This document shows, one piece after another, positions 19,784 through 29,907 of a stretch of DNA of 33,119 nt. The DNA is from a virus. Position 1 is the stretch's first letter; every line of letters begins with the position of its first letter. A program made the position numbers and the translations under genes. The stretch lies in the IMG/VR virus record IMGVR_UViG_3300037584_000415, positions 1 to 33,119 of that record; one strand, given 5' to 3'. The notes under the pieces are model-generated. The model was not told the origin of the DNA. It worked only from the letters and a program-made list of their open reading frames with translations, and searched no databases.

Positions 19784-22700
19784 AATCCTAGTCCTTTCAT
19801 TTGTCCTTTTAATGCTCTATCTTCTTCATCTTGTACAAACTCTGCTGTACTATTAAATGGTCTACCTGTTACTCTGCTTTGCATTTCATCAGGTTCATTT
19901 TTTACATTAGGTACATTATAAACTAATCCACCTTTTGAAAATAAAGGTTTAAAATCATCTTTCTTTCTTCTACCTGTAATTGGTCCAGAAGCAAATAAAT
20001 TTGTCATAGGTGTTTCATCAACAAGTAAAGACTTACCTTGGTCTATTTTTCTAGCTGCAGTTCTAATATTTTTTCTAGTTCCTTCGCCAAAAATTATGTC
20101 ATAAAAAGATTGATAAGGTAAATTTGTTGCAAATAATTCAATTAATCCTCTTCTATATGCAATACTATCTATTAAGTCTTGTCCTAAAGGACCACTAAAT
20201 GCTTTTCCAAAAGAAGTTATTAATCCAGATTTTCTAGCATCACTAGCTTCTGCAAATCTGTTTACATAATCAATAGGTCCATAACCTCCCCATCTTCTAA
20301 AAGCATCTCCAATAATTCTACCAGTTGGTAAATCTTCACCAGTTTGATAATCTTGTGTTGATTTACCCTGACTTCTAATTAAATTACCTACATGAGCAAC
20401 TCCAGTCATTAACATAACAGTTGGTAATACTTTAGGTAATCCTGCTTGTAACGGATATGTTTTCATTTCTCTTATAAATCTTTTTAAAATAGTATTATTA
20501 AAAACAGTAGGATAACCAGCAAATTGTGTTAATAAAGAACCAGCAGGACTTGAAAACCATAAAGGTCTGTTAGCTTCAGCAGCACTTGGATTTAATATTA
20601 CTTCTTTAGTAAATCTATTAGCTCCACCTAAAATATTATTTTGATAAAAATTTTGTTGAAATTTTTGAAGTTCTCTTTGTGCATTATTTACTGGATTAAA
20701 TAATCCTTTAGAAGCATTAGGATTAAATTCTCCTCTAGAATCTAAAGAATTTTTATACCATTGTAATCCTATGTTTTTATCTATACCAAGTTCTTCTAAT
20801 TGACCTTCATAATATTTAAGTAATTTTTTATTTTTTATTACAGCTTGACCAGTAGAATGATTATATAAATCTCTAATTCTATTTCTAATCATCATTTTAC
20901 CAGTAGTAAATGATGCTAACTGTACAGCTTTAGTCCATTGTGTTAATAAATTAGATTTAAAAAAAGCATTCTGTGCTTCTTTAACTGTAAAGACTCCAAA
21001 AAATTCACTACCATGTAAAGCTTCACCGGCTAATCCAGCTATTCTTTCTTGTACAGATTGTTCTAAAGCTAATCCAGTTTGATATAATTCTTGCCATTGT
21101 AAATCATCTAAATCTTTAAAACCTTTTTGAAGACCAGCAGCTTTAGCATCTTTAACAGTTTTAATATCTCCAGTACCAATTCTATTAATAGCTTTAATAC
21201 TTCTATCTACTATATTATTTCCTTCTTTAACTAAACTATTACCAATAAAACTTAAAGTTTCTGGTACTTCGTGAGTTCCTACACGACTTAAAAGAATAAA
21301 AGGTTCAGTAATACTAGATAAAGTAGCAAAAGGTAAATGAGCCATTTGTTGTGAAAGTTTACCCCAATCAGATAATTTCCTAGCAAATTTACTTTTACCT
21401 ATTAATGTATCTTGATATTGTTCTATACCAGTAACTTGTTTAAAAATAGTTCTAATTTTATCTCCAACTTGATTAGCTTCATCTCCTCCACCTAATTCAT
21501 CAATAATTTTAGATACTTCTTTTTCATCAAATTCTCTTAAAGTATTTCCAAAATATTTTTTACGAGCCATAGATTGTGCAATATCTGTAGTATATTGTTC
21601 TAATATATCTTGTACATCTCCTTCTAAAAATTCATCTAAATCATTATCTTTTATATTTCTAAATCTTCTAGCTTGAAAATATCCATGAGAATCGCCAACA
21701 CCTTTTTGTCTTAAATCAAAAGGAGTATATCTATATTGTAACATGTCTTGAATAATAGCATCAGCTTTTAATTCTTTTGCTTTAGCTAACTCTGTATCTG
21801 TTAAATCAGATACTTCAGTTATTCTTACACTCTTATTGTTTTTACGAATTTTTCTATTTCCAGCAGCTTCAGTAGCAAAGTTTCTACCAAAAGTAGTAAA
21901 ATCTGTTCCTAAATCATCATTTCTACTAACTTGAATAGGTTTACCAGCATCGTCTAATATTTCATTTCCTTCAGCATCTCTTGCTTTAAACATTTCTCGT
22001 TCATTAGTAGGGTCAGCATGTCCAGATTTAATTAATATACTTTTAAATTTACTATCTTGACCTAATCCAAAATCTTTTTCTATAGCAGAATAATTAAAAA
22101 ATCTAGGTAAATATGAACCTTTATTTATTGTATCAGGTCTAAATAAACCTAACTCACTAGCTTCATCAAAAATATCATTTAAAATTTGTCTTACACCTAC
22201 ATAAGCATTTGCTATATCTTCATCTATAAGTATTTCTTTATATTGTTTTCCAATTAAACTTTTTATTGCAGTATCTCCTTCTCTAAGAAATCTTGTTCCT
22301 ATTTCTTCATCTCTTAATAAAAATTTTAATGAATTATTTTGTTCTTGAAGTAGTTTACCTTTAAAACCAGTTGTATATAAATGATTAAATGCTTTAGCAA
22401 GACCATAATGGAACTTACCAAATAATCTTCCAAGATATTCTCCGTATGTCCATTGTGATTCTAATTCAGTACCATTTGTAAGAATAGCATTTTTTTTACT
22501 TCTTTTTCCTTCTGTAACTACTCCAACATCATAATCATATCTAAGTTTTCTTAAAAAGTTTTCTAAAGTTGGAGACTGTTCTACTAATTCTAAAAACTCT
22601 GTAGTTGGTTTACCTATAGTTTTAGCTAACAAGAAATTTAAATCATGAATTTTTTTATCTTTAAATTTTTCTAATCTTTTACCTACATCTGCAAAAGGTT

Positions 22701-23757
22701 TTCCTGTTTCAGGATTTAACGGAACTCCATCTTTATCAAAAGAAACTAAATCTTCATTAATATTAAAGAAAATATCTTCAGTTTGTTCATCATCAAATTT
22801 ATTAATTACTGCATCTGTTTCATATTTAGCTAATTCTAATTCTCTACTATTAGGACCAACAAAATCAATGTTATCTTCATTTACAAATTTAAATTCTTTA
22901 TCTACAAATTTAGAATGATATTTACCACTAGCAGCACCAACAGCTCCACCAACACCAGCACCAAAACCTGCACCTACTCCTGCCATTGCAAGTACTTGAC
23001 CATAATCTATATCTTGACCTAAACCTAAATCAATATCCATATCTTGCATAAAATAATTATGCAGTCCACCCCAAGCCATTCCTTCAGCAGCTCCGTATAA
23101 TGCATAAGATTTTGCAGTCTCTTTAGTTATAGCATCTTGTAATTTAGCTTTAGTTAATCTTTTTACACCTTGTCTAGCAGCTTCACCTATAGCAGCTCTA
23201 CCACTTACTGTAGCTCCACCAGAAGGTATGGCAAAAATAGCTGTTAAAACATTAAGAGGGTCTAATAAAATATCTCCTGTTAAGTCTTTAATCATTCCAA
23301 ATTTTTCTTTAAATCCTCTAAGTTCAGAATTATTAAAAGCATCTCTTAAATATACATAATCTTCTTTTTGGTCTTCTGTCCACTTACCAGTTTGAAAAGA
23401 ACGAACAATAGAACTACTTAAACTATAATCAGTATCTCTTAAATATTCAAATATATTTTCGTTACTTCCAATACCATCTAAAAATCTATCAGCTCTTAAA
23501 GCAAACTCAGGGTCATTTGCTAGTTGAGTTAAACTTTTTTTATTCGTAAATGTTTGAGTAGGAGTAATAGATGATTCAATTTTATTATTTAATTCTGCTA
23601 TTTGTTGATATCCAGCAGGAGTTTCTTCTACAGAAGGTTTATTTATTTGACTATAAAAAGAAGATAAAGAATCTTGTCTCTTTTTTTCAGGGTCTTCTAA
23701 ATTTTTATTACGCATCAATTCTTGATACGCTTGTAATGTATATCTATTTACCGACAT
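19780..23757 (-). CDS. Large internal virion / DNA-ejection protein (1325 aa)
   Basis: Length and place (third of 197-790-1325 aa) parallel T7 gp14-gp15-gp16 (196-747-1318 aa), the ejection proteins that form a channel through the cell envelope. The N-terminal 30 residues are polar, and a Gly/Ala-rich hydrophobic stretch (MAGVGAGFGAGVGGAVGAASG, about 260-280) could insert in membrane. The rest is long, helical and charged. No lytic transglycosylase motif is recognised here, unlike T7 gp16; lytic activity is instead on the 790-aa protein. It overlaps the upstream gene by 14 bases. Role by size and order, not by visible homology. Confidence 0.65.
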   Translation of the reverse strand: MSVNRYTLQAYQELMRNKNLEDPEKKRQDSLSSFYSQINKPSVEETPAGYQQIAELNNKIESSITPTQTFTNKKSLTQLANDPEFALRADRFLDGIGSNENIFEYLRDTDYSLSSSIVRSFQTGKWTEDQKEDYVYLRDAFNNSELRGFKEKFGMIKDLTGDILLDPLNVLTAIFAIPSGGATVSGRAAIGEAARQGVKRLTKAKLQDAITKETAKSYALYGAAEGMAWGGLHNYFMQDMDIDLGLGQDIDYGQVLAMAGVGAGFGAGVGGAVGAASGKYHSKFVDKEFKFVNEDNIDFVGPNSRELELAKYETDAVINKFDDEQTEDIFFNINEDLVSFDKDGVPLNPETGKPFADVGKRLEKFKDKKIHDLNFLLAKTIGKPTTEFLELVEQSPTLENFLRKLRYDYDVGVVTEGKRSKKNAILTNGTELESQWTYGEYLGRLFGKFHYGLAKAFNHLYTTGFKGKLLQEQNNSLKFLLRDEEIGTRFLREGDTAIKSLIGKQYKEILIDEDIANAYVGVRQILNDIFDEASELGLFRPDTINKGSYLPRFFNYSAIEKDFGLGQDSKFKSILIKSGHADPTNEREMFKARDAEGNEILDDAGKPIQVSRNDDLGTDFTTFGRNFATEAAGNRKIRKNNKSVRITEVSDLTDTELAKAKELKADAIIQDMLQYRYTPFDLRQKGVGDSHGYFQARRFRNIKDNDLDEFLEGDVQDILEQYTTDIAQSMARKKYFGNTLREFDEKEVSKIIDELGGGDEANQVGDKIRTIFKQVTGIEQYQDTLIGKSKFARKLSDWGKLSQQMAHLPFATLSSITEPFILLSRVGTHEVPETLSFIGNSLVKEGNNIVDRSIKAINRIGTGDIKTVKDAKAAGLQKGFKDLDDLQWQELYQTGLALEQSVQERIAGLAGEALHGSEFFGVFTVKEAQNAFFKSNLLTQWTKAVQLASFTTGKMMIRNRIRDLYNHSTGQAVIKNKKLLKYYEGQLEELGIDKNIGLQWYKNSLDSRGEFNPNASKGLFNPVNNAQRELQKFQQNFYQNNILGGANRFTKEVILNPSAAEANRPLWFSSPAGSLLTQFAGYPTVFNNTILKRFIREMKTYPLQAGLPKVLPTVMLMTGVAHVGNLIRSQGKSTQDYQTGEDLPTGRIIGDAFRRWGGYGPIDYVNRFAEASDARKSGLITSFGKAFSGPLGQDLIDSIAYRRGLIELFATNLPYQSFYDIIFGEGTRKNIRTAARKIDQGKSLLVDETPMTNLFASGPITGRRKKDDFKPLFSKGGLVYNVPNVKNEPDEMQSRVTGRPFNSTAEFVQDEEDRALKGQMKGLGL

Positions 23758-26116
23758 TTTCTAATAACATTTTTGCAAATCGTTTAGCTCTTCTAGGAGT
23801 TTGTTTAGCCCATAAAGAATCTAAAGCTGCATTATGTGCAGCTTGTGCATCTCCTCTATCAATAGCATCCCACATATCATTAAAAGCTAATCCACCTGCT
23901 TCACCTAGTTGATAAAAGAAAGATACAAACATATCTTCATTTTCTTTATATAATTTAGAATTTAATAAACCTTTATCTTCCATTGTTTTATTAGTAATAT
24001 TAATAAATTTATTAATATCATTATTAGTCCATTCTTTAATTATATCTGTAGGAACATAGTCTCCTTTTTTATAAATTTCTTTTTCTTGTTCAGTTAATTT
24101 ATGTCCTATACCTACAGTTAAAAATCCTTCACTATCTTCATATACATTAGTTCTATAACCTTCGTCACTTAATAGTTGTTGAACTACTTCATTATCAGAA
24201 TTATTAATTTGATATTTAAATAATTTTTCTTTTTCTTTTTCAATAGTTTCTGCCGGAGCATTCTCTTCTTCTAATTCTCCTATTTTTGTTTTAATATTAG
24301 TTTCTTTTCTATTTACTGTAGGACTAGTTATAAGTTCTTTAATAACTGTACCTGCTATAGGAGCAGTCGTAGGTCTATTTAAAGTTAAAGTAGCAGCAGC
24401 TAATCCAGTTTTAAATTTTTCAAAAGATGTCATTCCTTTCATAGCTTTATAATCTTCAACAGTTAAATTGTCCGGATGAGGTACACTTGAAAATAAATTT
24501 TCTATTAAAGTTTCTTTTTGTGTAGTAGAAAGTTTAGAGTTATCTATATTTTCATAATGAGTATCAAAAACAAATAATTTATTTTTTCTATTTAATTTTT
24601 CCCAATTTTCATCTATTTCAAAACTACCACTTTTAGATTCACTAGGAGTATTAATACCATCATGAAATATACTAGGTATTAATCCAGAAAATCTATCGTA
24701 ACTATATGCTTTACCAATATCACCTACAATACCAAGTCCATCATATCTTTCTTTACCTCTTTCATACCAAGCTTTTTCAATTTTAAAACCTTCAGTTCCC
24801 ATTACCATAGTAACAAAATTTTTCTTATACACATCACCAGTAATTAAATTTTTAAATTTTTGCATATCAGATTCAGTAGGTTTAGTACCATAAAGCATTT
24901 CAAATTTACTTTCATAAATAGATTCAGCTAGTTTAGGTTTCATATCTATTAACTTTTCAAGTGCTAATGTGTCTCTAATAAAAGCAGGACCTTCTATAGG
25001 ATTAACACTAACATCTTCCCAAAAATCTTCAAACCTTCCTTTCTTACCTGCCATTTGAAGTAATTCTGCTAGTTCTGGATTAGAGGTACTGTTATAAACA
25101 GAACGAGTATTTTGATTAGCACTAAAACTATTAATAAATATACCCATAGATTCCAAACCTCGTTCATCTTCATTAGCTTGACCAATTACATCTCTTTCAC
25201 TACCTTTTATTTCTTTCATGTATTCTTGTATAGAAAGAGTCATATTTGCACTTATATCTAATTCAGCAATAACAGAATCTAAATCTCCATAAAGGTCTTC
25301 ATGTTTAATTTCTTTAAACATATTCATGCCACCATTTTCTTCTTGCTTTATACCAACTTTTTGAAATGCATGTTTTATACCTTCAAAAATTCCTATATCT
25401 CTATAATTTCTTTTTTCTCTATCAAATAAAGCTTGTTCATATCTTGTTAATTCATGAGGTTTTAAATTCATTGCTCTTTCTAATGCTTCAGCTTCAGATA
25501 AAAATTCTCCTGAAGGAGTTCTTACTAAATTTTTAATTGAATTATGAAATTTTTGATATTTGTTACCTTCTAAATATTCTTTAACAATACCTTTTAATGC
25601 AATTTCTTTTGCTCCATTATATAATTTTTTATCATTTTTAAAAGTTTCTAAGTTGTCAAAAATATTTCCTTGTTCAAGTACGGTATCTAAAGGAATTTTT
25701 AATTTTTGTTCTAATATATCTCTATATGAACTATTCATATAAGCTTCTGTTTTTTCATCTAAAGACATAGTAGCCCATTCTTGATTAGGACCTGCTAAAT
25801 TTTTTAAATCTTCCTCATTAAATCCTGCACCTATAATATTAGCCATTCCATTAACTCTTTGAGTTTGTTGTTCATTATTAGATAATTCAAAAATTTTTAA
25901 ATCGTCTATTTCTTTAGCTCTTTTATCATAAGCATTTTTAAATATTTTTTGACCAACACCCATTACAGCAAGAAGAGCTCCTATTTTTTGAGATTTTTTA
26001 TCTTCTTTAGCTTGTTTTCTATTTATTTCATCTTGTCTAGATAATAAAGAAGAACCAAGCTCTTCTAAACTTTTATCTCCAAAATTTTGAAATAAATTAT
26101 TTAAATTATCTGCCAT
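23744..26116 (-). CDS. Internal virion protein with C-terminal GH24 lysozyme domain (790 aa)
   Basis: Residues 1 to about 630 are helical with no recognised domain and start with a Lys-rich segment (KQAKEDKKSQKIGALLAVMG). Residues 638-790 are a GH24-type lysozyme domain with Glu652 (SDEGY), Asp661 (YEDSEG) and Thr667 (LTVGIGH), again at the T4 spacing of +9 and +15, and QLGEAGGLAFNDMWDAIDRG later. A virion lysozyme would open peptidoglycan on entry. It is the T7 gp15-sized member of the ejection set. The start has ataggagaatata. The same active-site layout occurs in the free endolysin downstream. Confidence 0.8.
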   Translation of the reverse strand: MADNLNNLFQNFGDKSLEELGSSLLSRQDEINRKQAKEDKKSQKIGALLAVMGVGQKIFKNAYDKRAKEIDDLKIFELSNNEQQTQRVNGMANIIGAGFNEEDLKNLAGPNQEWATMSLDEKTEAYMNSSYRDILEQKLKIPLDTVLEQGNIFDNLETFKNDKKLYNGAKEIALKGIVKEYLEGNKYQKFHNSIKNLVRTPSGEFLSEAEALERAMNLKPHELTRYEQALFDREKRNYRDIGIFEGIKHAFQKVGIKQEENGGMNMFKEIKHEDLYGDLDSVIAELDISANMTLSIQEYMKEIKGSERDVIGQANEDERGLESMGIFINSFSANQNTRSVYNSTSNPELAELLQMAGKKGRFEDFWEDVSVNPIEGPAFIRDTLALEKLIDMKPKLAESIYESKFEMLYGTKPTESDMQKFKNLITGDVYKKNFVTMVMGTEGFKIEKAWYERGKERYDGLGIVGDIGKAYSYDRFSGLIPSIFHDGINTPSESKSGSFEIDENWEKLNRKNKLFVFDTHYENIDNSKLSTTQKETLIENLFSSVPHPDNLTVEDYKAMKGMTSFEKFKTGLAAATLTLNRPTTAPIAGTVIKELITSPTVNRKETNIKTKIGELEEENAPAETIEKEKEKLFKYQINNSDNEVVQQLLSDEGYRTNVYEDSEGFLTVGIGHKLTEQEKEIYKKGDYVPTDIIKEWTNNDINKFINITNKTMEDKGLLNSKLYKENEDMFVSFFYQLGEAGGLAFNDMWDAIDRGDAQAAHNAALDSLWAKQTPRRAKRFAKMLLENVGK

Positions 26117-26125
26117 TATATTCTC

Positions 26126-26719
26126 CTATTGTGCTAGTAAACTTGTTCTTTCTTTTGGATTTCTTTTTTCTAATAAACTTGCTTTTAGTTTTGCACCGTC
26201 TAAAGTATCTAATTGTTCTTTTATATTTTTACCTACAGACATAGGTTGTATGTTTTTTACTCTTGCATCTTCAAATCTACCACCTTCTCTTATAAAAGGT
26301 TTAGATTCATTCATTGCTTTGTTAGCTATGTCTTCATCTACATCTTCATCTATAGAATCTTCTGAATCTATAGTAGGCTCTATACCTGCTTTTTCTGCTA
26401 TAGCCATAAGCATATACATTGTAGGCTCTAATAAATTTAACATCATATCAGGATTAAATTTACCTTTATTAAATCCTTCTCTTAAAGCAACTTGAGCAAT
26501 AGTATTAATAGGAACTCCTGTAGACATTAATTCTATTACACTTCTTAATTTATTAGGTTCTAATAAATTTAAAAATATTTTTTCTCTAGCTTGTTTAACA
26601 GATGTTATTTCAGGTGGTTGTTCCCAAGGATATTTTTGGTCAACTGAATTAGTTAATGCTTGTCCGGGAGTAGACCTTTCAAATAAAACTTCTGATAATT
26701 CTTGTGGTATTTCTGCCAT
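26126..26719 (-). CDS. Conserved phage structural-region protein (197 aa)
   Basis: The N terminus has TPGQALTNSVDQKYPWEQPPE, a motif I recall from tail-region proteins of marine phages, followed by a helical region (LSTGVPINTIAQVALREGF) and an acidic linker (DSEDSIDEDVDEDI). No transmembrane segment is certain. It precedes the 790-aa gene by 9 bases and has the length of T7 gp14, but the acidic sequence does not resemble a membrane-inserting protein. Start after ggataaggaaaaatt. Confidence 0.65.
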   Translation of the reverse strand: MAEIPQELSEVLFERSTPGQALTNSVDQKYPWEQPPEITSVKQAREKIFLNLLEPNKLRSVIELMSTGVPINTIAQVALREGFNKGKFNPDMMLNLLEPTMYMLMAIAEKAGIEPTIDSEDSIDEDVDEDIANKAMNESKPFIREGGRFEDARVKNIQPMSVGKNIKEQLDTLDGAKLKASLLEKRNPKERTSLLAQ

Positions 26720-26728
26720 AATTTTTCC

Positions 26729-27502
26729 TTATCCTAATATTCCTGTATATGAATTTTGTAATGTATATAAATCTTTTTGAGAAGGATTAGGATTATTAAA
26801 ATCTATATATCCTATATTAGGGTCAGTACTTCTCATTAAATTACTTTGTGCAACATCTGAAAAATATTCTGCTTGATTTTTTTTAGCTTGTAAAGCTGCA
26901 TATTTTTCAGCATCTTCTCCAGATTTTATAGTAGAACCAAATTTAGAAACAGGTGCTATTTTTTTATAAGCACTAGCTTCTCTACTATCTTTTATTTTAC
27001 CTTCTCCAATTCTTTTTCCTGTATCTTCAAAAATACTAGGTTTAGGTTCATCAAATAAAGTATTACTATCTGTTAGTTCTAAAAATTCAGTAGTTTCTTT
27101 ATCTCCAAATTTAGCTGGTTCTATAAAACCTTTTGTTGTTTCACTAGCCCAGTTTCTAAATCTACTACCAAAATCTCCAGCTCCTTTACCTATTCCACTA
27201 ACTTTATTCATGCTATATTCAATAGCATCAGTAACTTTATTAAAAACTGTACCTACACCATCTTTTACAAAATTACCAACATTAACTAATCCTTGAGCAA
27301 TAGGTTGTAAAAAACTTCCACCTTGGGCTAAACTTCCTATCCAAGAACCAATACCCGGAAGCATAAAAGATAATGCAATACTTCCAAGTGGTCCAAATTT
27401 ACCAAAAGCTTTAGCAATATTACCTAAACCTTTTTTAAGTTTACGACCTACTTTTTTTATTCCTTTTCCTATTTTTTTACCTATCTTTCTTAATTTTCCC
27501 AT
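26729..27502 (-). CDS. Lys-rich virion protein with hydrophobic segment (257 aa)
   Basis: The first 35 residues are highly basic, in a GK/IGKK pattern (MGKLRKIGKKIGKGIKKVGR), followed by hydrophobic Gly/Ala stretches (FGPLGSIALSFMLPGIGSWIGSLAQ, about 38-62). The layout of a cationic amphipathic start plus membrane-active helix recurs in the small proteins ahead of the ejection set in marine podoviruses, and suggests contact with DNA or membrane. This is a better functional match to T7 gp14 than the 197-aa protein. Start after taggaatatatt. Confidence 0.6.
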   Translation of the reverse strand: MGKLRKIGKKIGKGIKKVGRKLKKGLGNIAKAFGKFGPLGSIALSFMLPGIGSWIGSLAQGGSFLQPIAQGLVNVGNFVKDGVGTVFNKVTDAIEYSMNKVSGIGKGAGDFGSRFRNWASETTKGFIEPAKFGDKETTEFLELTDSNTLFDEPKPSIFEDTGKRIGEGKIKDSREASAYKKIAPVSKFGSTIKSGEDAEKYAALQAKKNQAEYFSDVAQSNLMRSTDPNIGYIDFNNPNPSQKDLYTLQNSYTGILG

Positions 27503-27514
27503 AATATATTCCTA

Positions 27515-29650
27515 TTAATCTAACCATCCTTCTAATAAAGTACCAATAGAATTTAAATTATCAGTCCAATGGTCTTTTCTATTTACACCTTGTTCATTGC
27601 CTAAAGCAGCAATAAGTAAAGATGCTTTTCTTTGTTGGTCATTATCCCATCTTTTAAAATCAAAATCAGCTTCATCTCTTAATTCTTGCCATAAAAAATT
27701 ATTAGCTGCTGCTGTTAATTGAAATGCATTTTGTGCATTTTGTTGATTAATTGCATTAAAAGCAGCAGTATCAGCAGTATTGGCTTTACGCCTCCACTCA
27801 ACATTAGATTGTGCAATAACCATTTCTTGTTGTGAATTAAATTGTTCTCTTGCAAAGTCTTGTTGATTATTAAACTTAGCAGCATCTAAAGCTAACTGAG
27901 CTTCTAAACTTTCTGCCTGTAATTCATTACCTACTCTTCTAGCTTCTGCAGCATTTTGTTGTTGTGCATTAAATTGCTCCATTGCATTTGTTTGTGATGA
28001 ATTAAACTGTTCCATATTAGCTTGTAAGTTTAACATAAATTGATTAGTTTGATTTTCACTTGTAGCATTAAATTGTGCAGCAGCATTTTGTGCAGACTGA
28101 TTAGATAATAATCTTTGTTGTGTTTGTTGTGCTCTTAACATATTAGACTGTTGTTCAGAACTTAAATTAGCTATATCCATTTGTAAAAAGTTTTTAGCAT
28201 TTTGTATTTGAGCTTGTTGTTGTAAATTAGCTTCGGTTAAATTAGCTTGAGACATTAAAACTGCAGACTGTATAATACTTTGTTGTTCTGCACTAGCTTC
28301 AGTTAAAGTTACAGTTTGTAAAAATTTACTATTACTTAATTCTGTTTGTTGGTCAGCACTAAACTGAGCCATATTTAATTTAAATACATTAGAAGAATTA
28401 GTTAAAGCAGTTTGTTGCATTCTTTGTGCATTTGCTTCAGCAGTTTGAGCTTCTATAGTTTTTTGTTGACTGACACTTTGTTGTATAGCTTGTGCATTAC
28501 TTTGAGCAATAGGCATAGCACTTTGTACAATAGCATTAAATAAACTATCTCTACCAACACTAGAAGCACTTAAACCTCTTCTTGCTAACATAGCTTCTAC
28601 ACTAGCAACAGCAGGTTGTGCCCATATAGGTATTTCACCATTTTCCATACCTTCTAATAAACCATTTAACTGTGTAGATACTAATGCTTCTTCAGGTAGT
28701 CCTGCAATAATACCTCTTTCTTGTTCACTAAAATCAGCTAGTCTATCTTCTAAAGCTTCAGGGTCATTACCTATAGTTGCAATATCATCTTCTGATAATC
28801 CTGCTCTGCTTAATTGTTTTTTAGCTCTAGTAATTCTAGATAAACTTGTACCTGCATTTACTGCTGCAGTAGCTTTTGCTTCTGGACTTAATACACCAAC
28901 AACTCTATTTGCTACTGCTCCGGGTTCTATTTGAACTTGTGTACTATCTAAATCTCCAATTCTATTAACATCTACACCTGTTGTTTCTTTAGATACTTGT
29001 CCTGTTGCTGTATCAACTTGAGCTTGTTCTGGAACTAATGTTAATTCATCTTGTGTTATTTGTGCAGCTTGTCTTTCTTGTGGAGTTGTAGCAGTATCAA
29101 CTTCTCCAGTAGAAACTTGTTCTGTTCCTACTTCAATGTCTTGAGAACTAACATCTTTTATTTTGTCGTCCATTTGACCAGTACCTTTAACAATAGCAGT
29201 TCCTGCTCTACCTATAGTTTTAGGTTCAGGTATTAATGGAATTTCCATTTCACCTCTTGCTATTTCTTCAGCTCTAGTTCCAGTATCTACAACTCTTTGA
29301 TTTCTATTTGGGTCTGCAGTTCCTTGAGTATCTACAGGGTCAGTAATAGTTGTAGTACTTCCTTTTCCTTTTTTAGGAGTAAATCCTACATCTAATGGGT
29401 CTCCCATAACAGGTAGATTAGCAGGATTTCCTAATAACCCATCATCTTTTAAAGTTATATTTTTTTCTTCAAGAGGTCTGTTAGGTCTATTATCTACAGG
29501 AATACGAACAGGCATATTTTTTGTATCAATAATTTTTTCTTCATTATGAAGACCACCATGTTTTAAAGACACTCTTCCACCTTTAGACATATCTACTCTA
29601 CCACCAGTATAATACTTTTGTTGATATTTTTTCTTTTTCTTTTTAGCCAT
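27515..29650 (-). CDS. Virion structural protein, Gln/Asn/Ala-rich (711 aa)
   Basis: The N terminus is KKKKKKYQQKYYTGGRVDMS, with a second GGRVSL; Lys-rich starts with a GGRV motif recur on marine phage tail proteins in my memory. Residues about 60-260 are Pro/Thr/Asp-rich; about 260-350 a helical domain (LSRAGLSEDDIATIGNDPEAL). Residues about 385-660 form a long run of QFN-, NQQ- and AAN-type repeats predicted as a helical bundle or fibrous segment. A rod, tail or ejection component is likely, but no catalytic motif is seen. Start after aggaaaagat. Confidence 0.6.
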   Translation of the reverse strand: MAKKKKKKYQQKYYTGGRVDMSKGGRVSLKHGGLHNEEKIIDTKNMPVRIPVDNRPNRPLEEKNITLKDDGLLGNPANLPVMGDPLDVGFTPKKGKGSTTTITDPVDTQGTADPNRNQRVVDTGTRAEEIARGEMEIPLIPEPKTIGRAGTAIVKGTGQMDDKIKDVSSQDIEVGTEQVSTGEVDTATTPQERQAAQITQDELTLVPEQAQVDTATGQVSKETTGVDVNRIGDLDSTQVQIEPGAVANRVVGVLSPEAKATAAVNAGTSLSRITRAKKQLSRAGLSEDDIATIGNDPEALEDRLADFSEQERGIIAGLPEEALVSTQLNGLLEGMENGEIPIWAQPAVASVEAMLARRGLSASSVGRDSLFNAIVQSAMPIAQSNAQAIQQSVSQQKTIEAQTAEANAQRMQQTALTNSSNVFKLNMAQFSADQQTELSNSKFLQTVTLTEASAEQQSIIQSAVLMSQANLTEANLQQQAQIQNAKNFLQMDIANLSSEQQSNMLRAQQTQQRLLSNQSAQNAAAQFNATSENQTNQFMLNLQANMEQFNSSQTNAMEQFNAQQQNAAEARRVGNELQAESLEAQLALDAAKFNNQQDFAREQFNSQQEMVIAQSNVEWRRKANTADTAAFNAINQQNAQNAFQLTAAANNFLWQELRDEADFDFKRWDNDQQRKASLLIAALGNEQGVNRKDHWTDNLNSIGTLLEGWLD

Positions 29651-29660
29651 ATCTTTTCCT

Positions 29661-29689
29661 ATTTTACTTTACTTCAAAGAGTTTGTCAA
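29661..29689 (-). promoter_or_regulatory. Possible sigma70 promoter at the end of the 80-aa gene
   Basis: On the - strand TTGACA (29689-29684), 17-base spacer, TAAAAT (29666-29661, 5/6). However the predicted start is about five bases before the ATG of the 711-aa gene (29650) and downstream of most of its ribosome binding site, so the transcript would be nearly leaderless. Kept at low confidence. Confidence 0.25.
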
Positions 29690-29906
29690 CCTTTTCATGT
29701 AATTTTTCTACTCTATCCATTAGAATATTCATGTCATCTTTTAATTCTTGTTTAGTTACATAGTCTTTTGCAATCTCTTCACGAGTTTTGTTTAAGAGTA
29801 TGTCAATTCTTTTAGCCTCTGCAGTATTACCACGAATACCATAGAGTATGGGAGCTAACACCAAAGTTATAAAGATGTTCCAAAATAAATAAGGTGTTAG
29901 TTCCAT
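29664..29906 (-). CDS. Membrane-anchored coiled-coil protein (80 aa)
   Basis: One N-terminal transmembrane segment (YLFWNIFITLVLAPILYGIRG, about 6-26) is followed by a coiled coil (LLNKTREEIAKDYVTKQEL through VEKLHEKVDKLFE). The DYVTKxEL and RVEKL pattern recurs on small marine phage proteins, sometimes named holin-like; no lytic role is visible here. It starts right after the preceding stop (TAA then T, ATG), so translation is coupled. It sits between tail-fibre and virion genes rather than in the lysis group. Confidence 0.65.
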   Translation of the reverse strand: MELTPYLFWNIFITLVLAPILYGIRGNTAEAKRIDILLNKTREEIAKDYVTKQELKDDMNILMDRVEKLHEKVDKLFEVK

Positions 29907-29907
29907 A

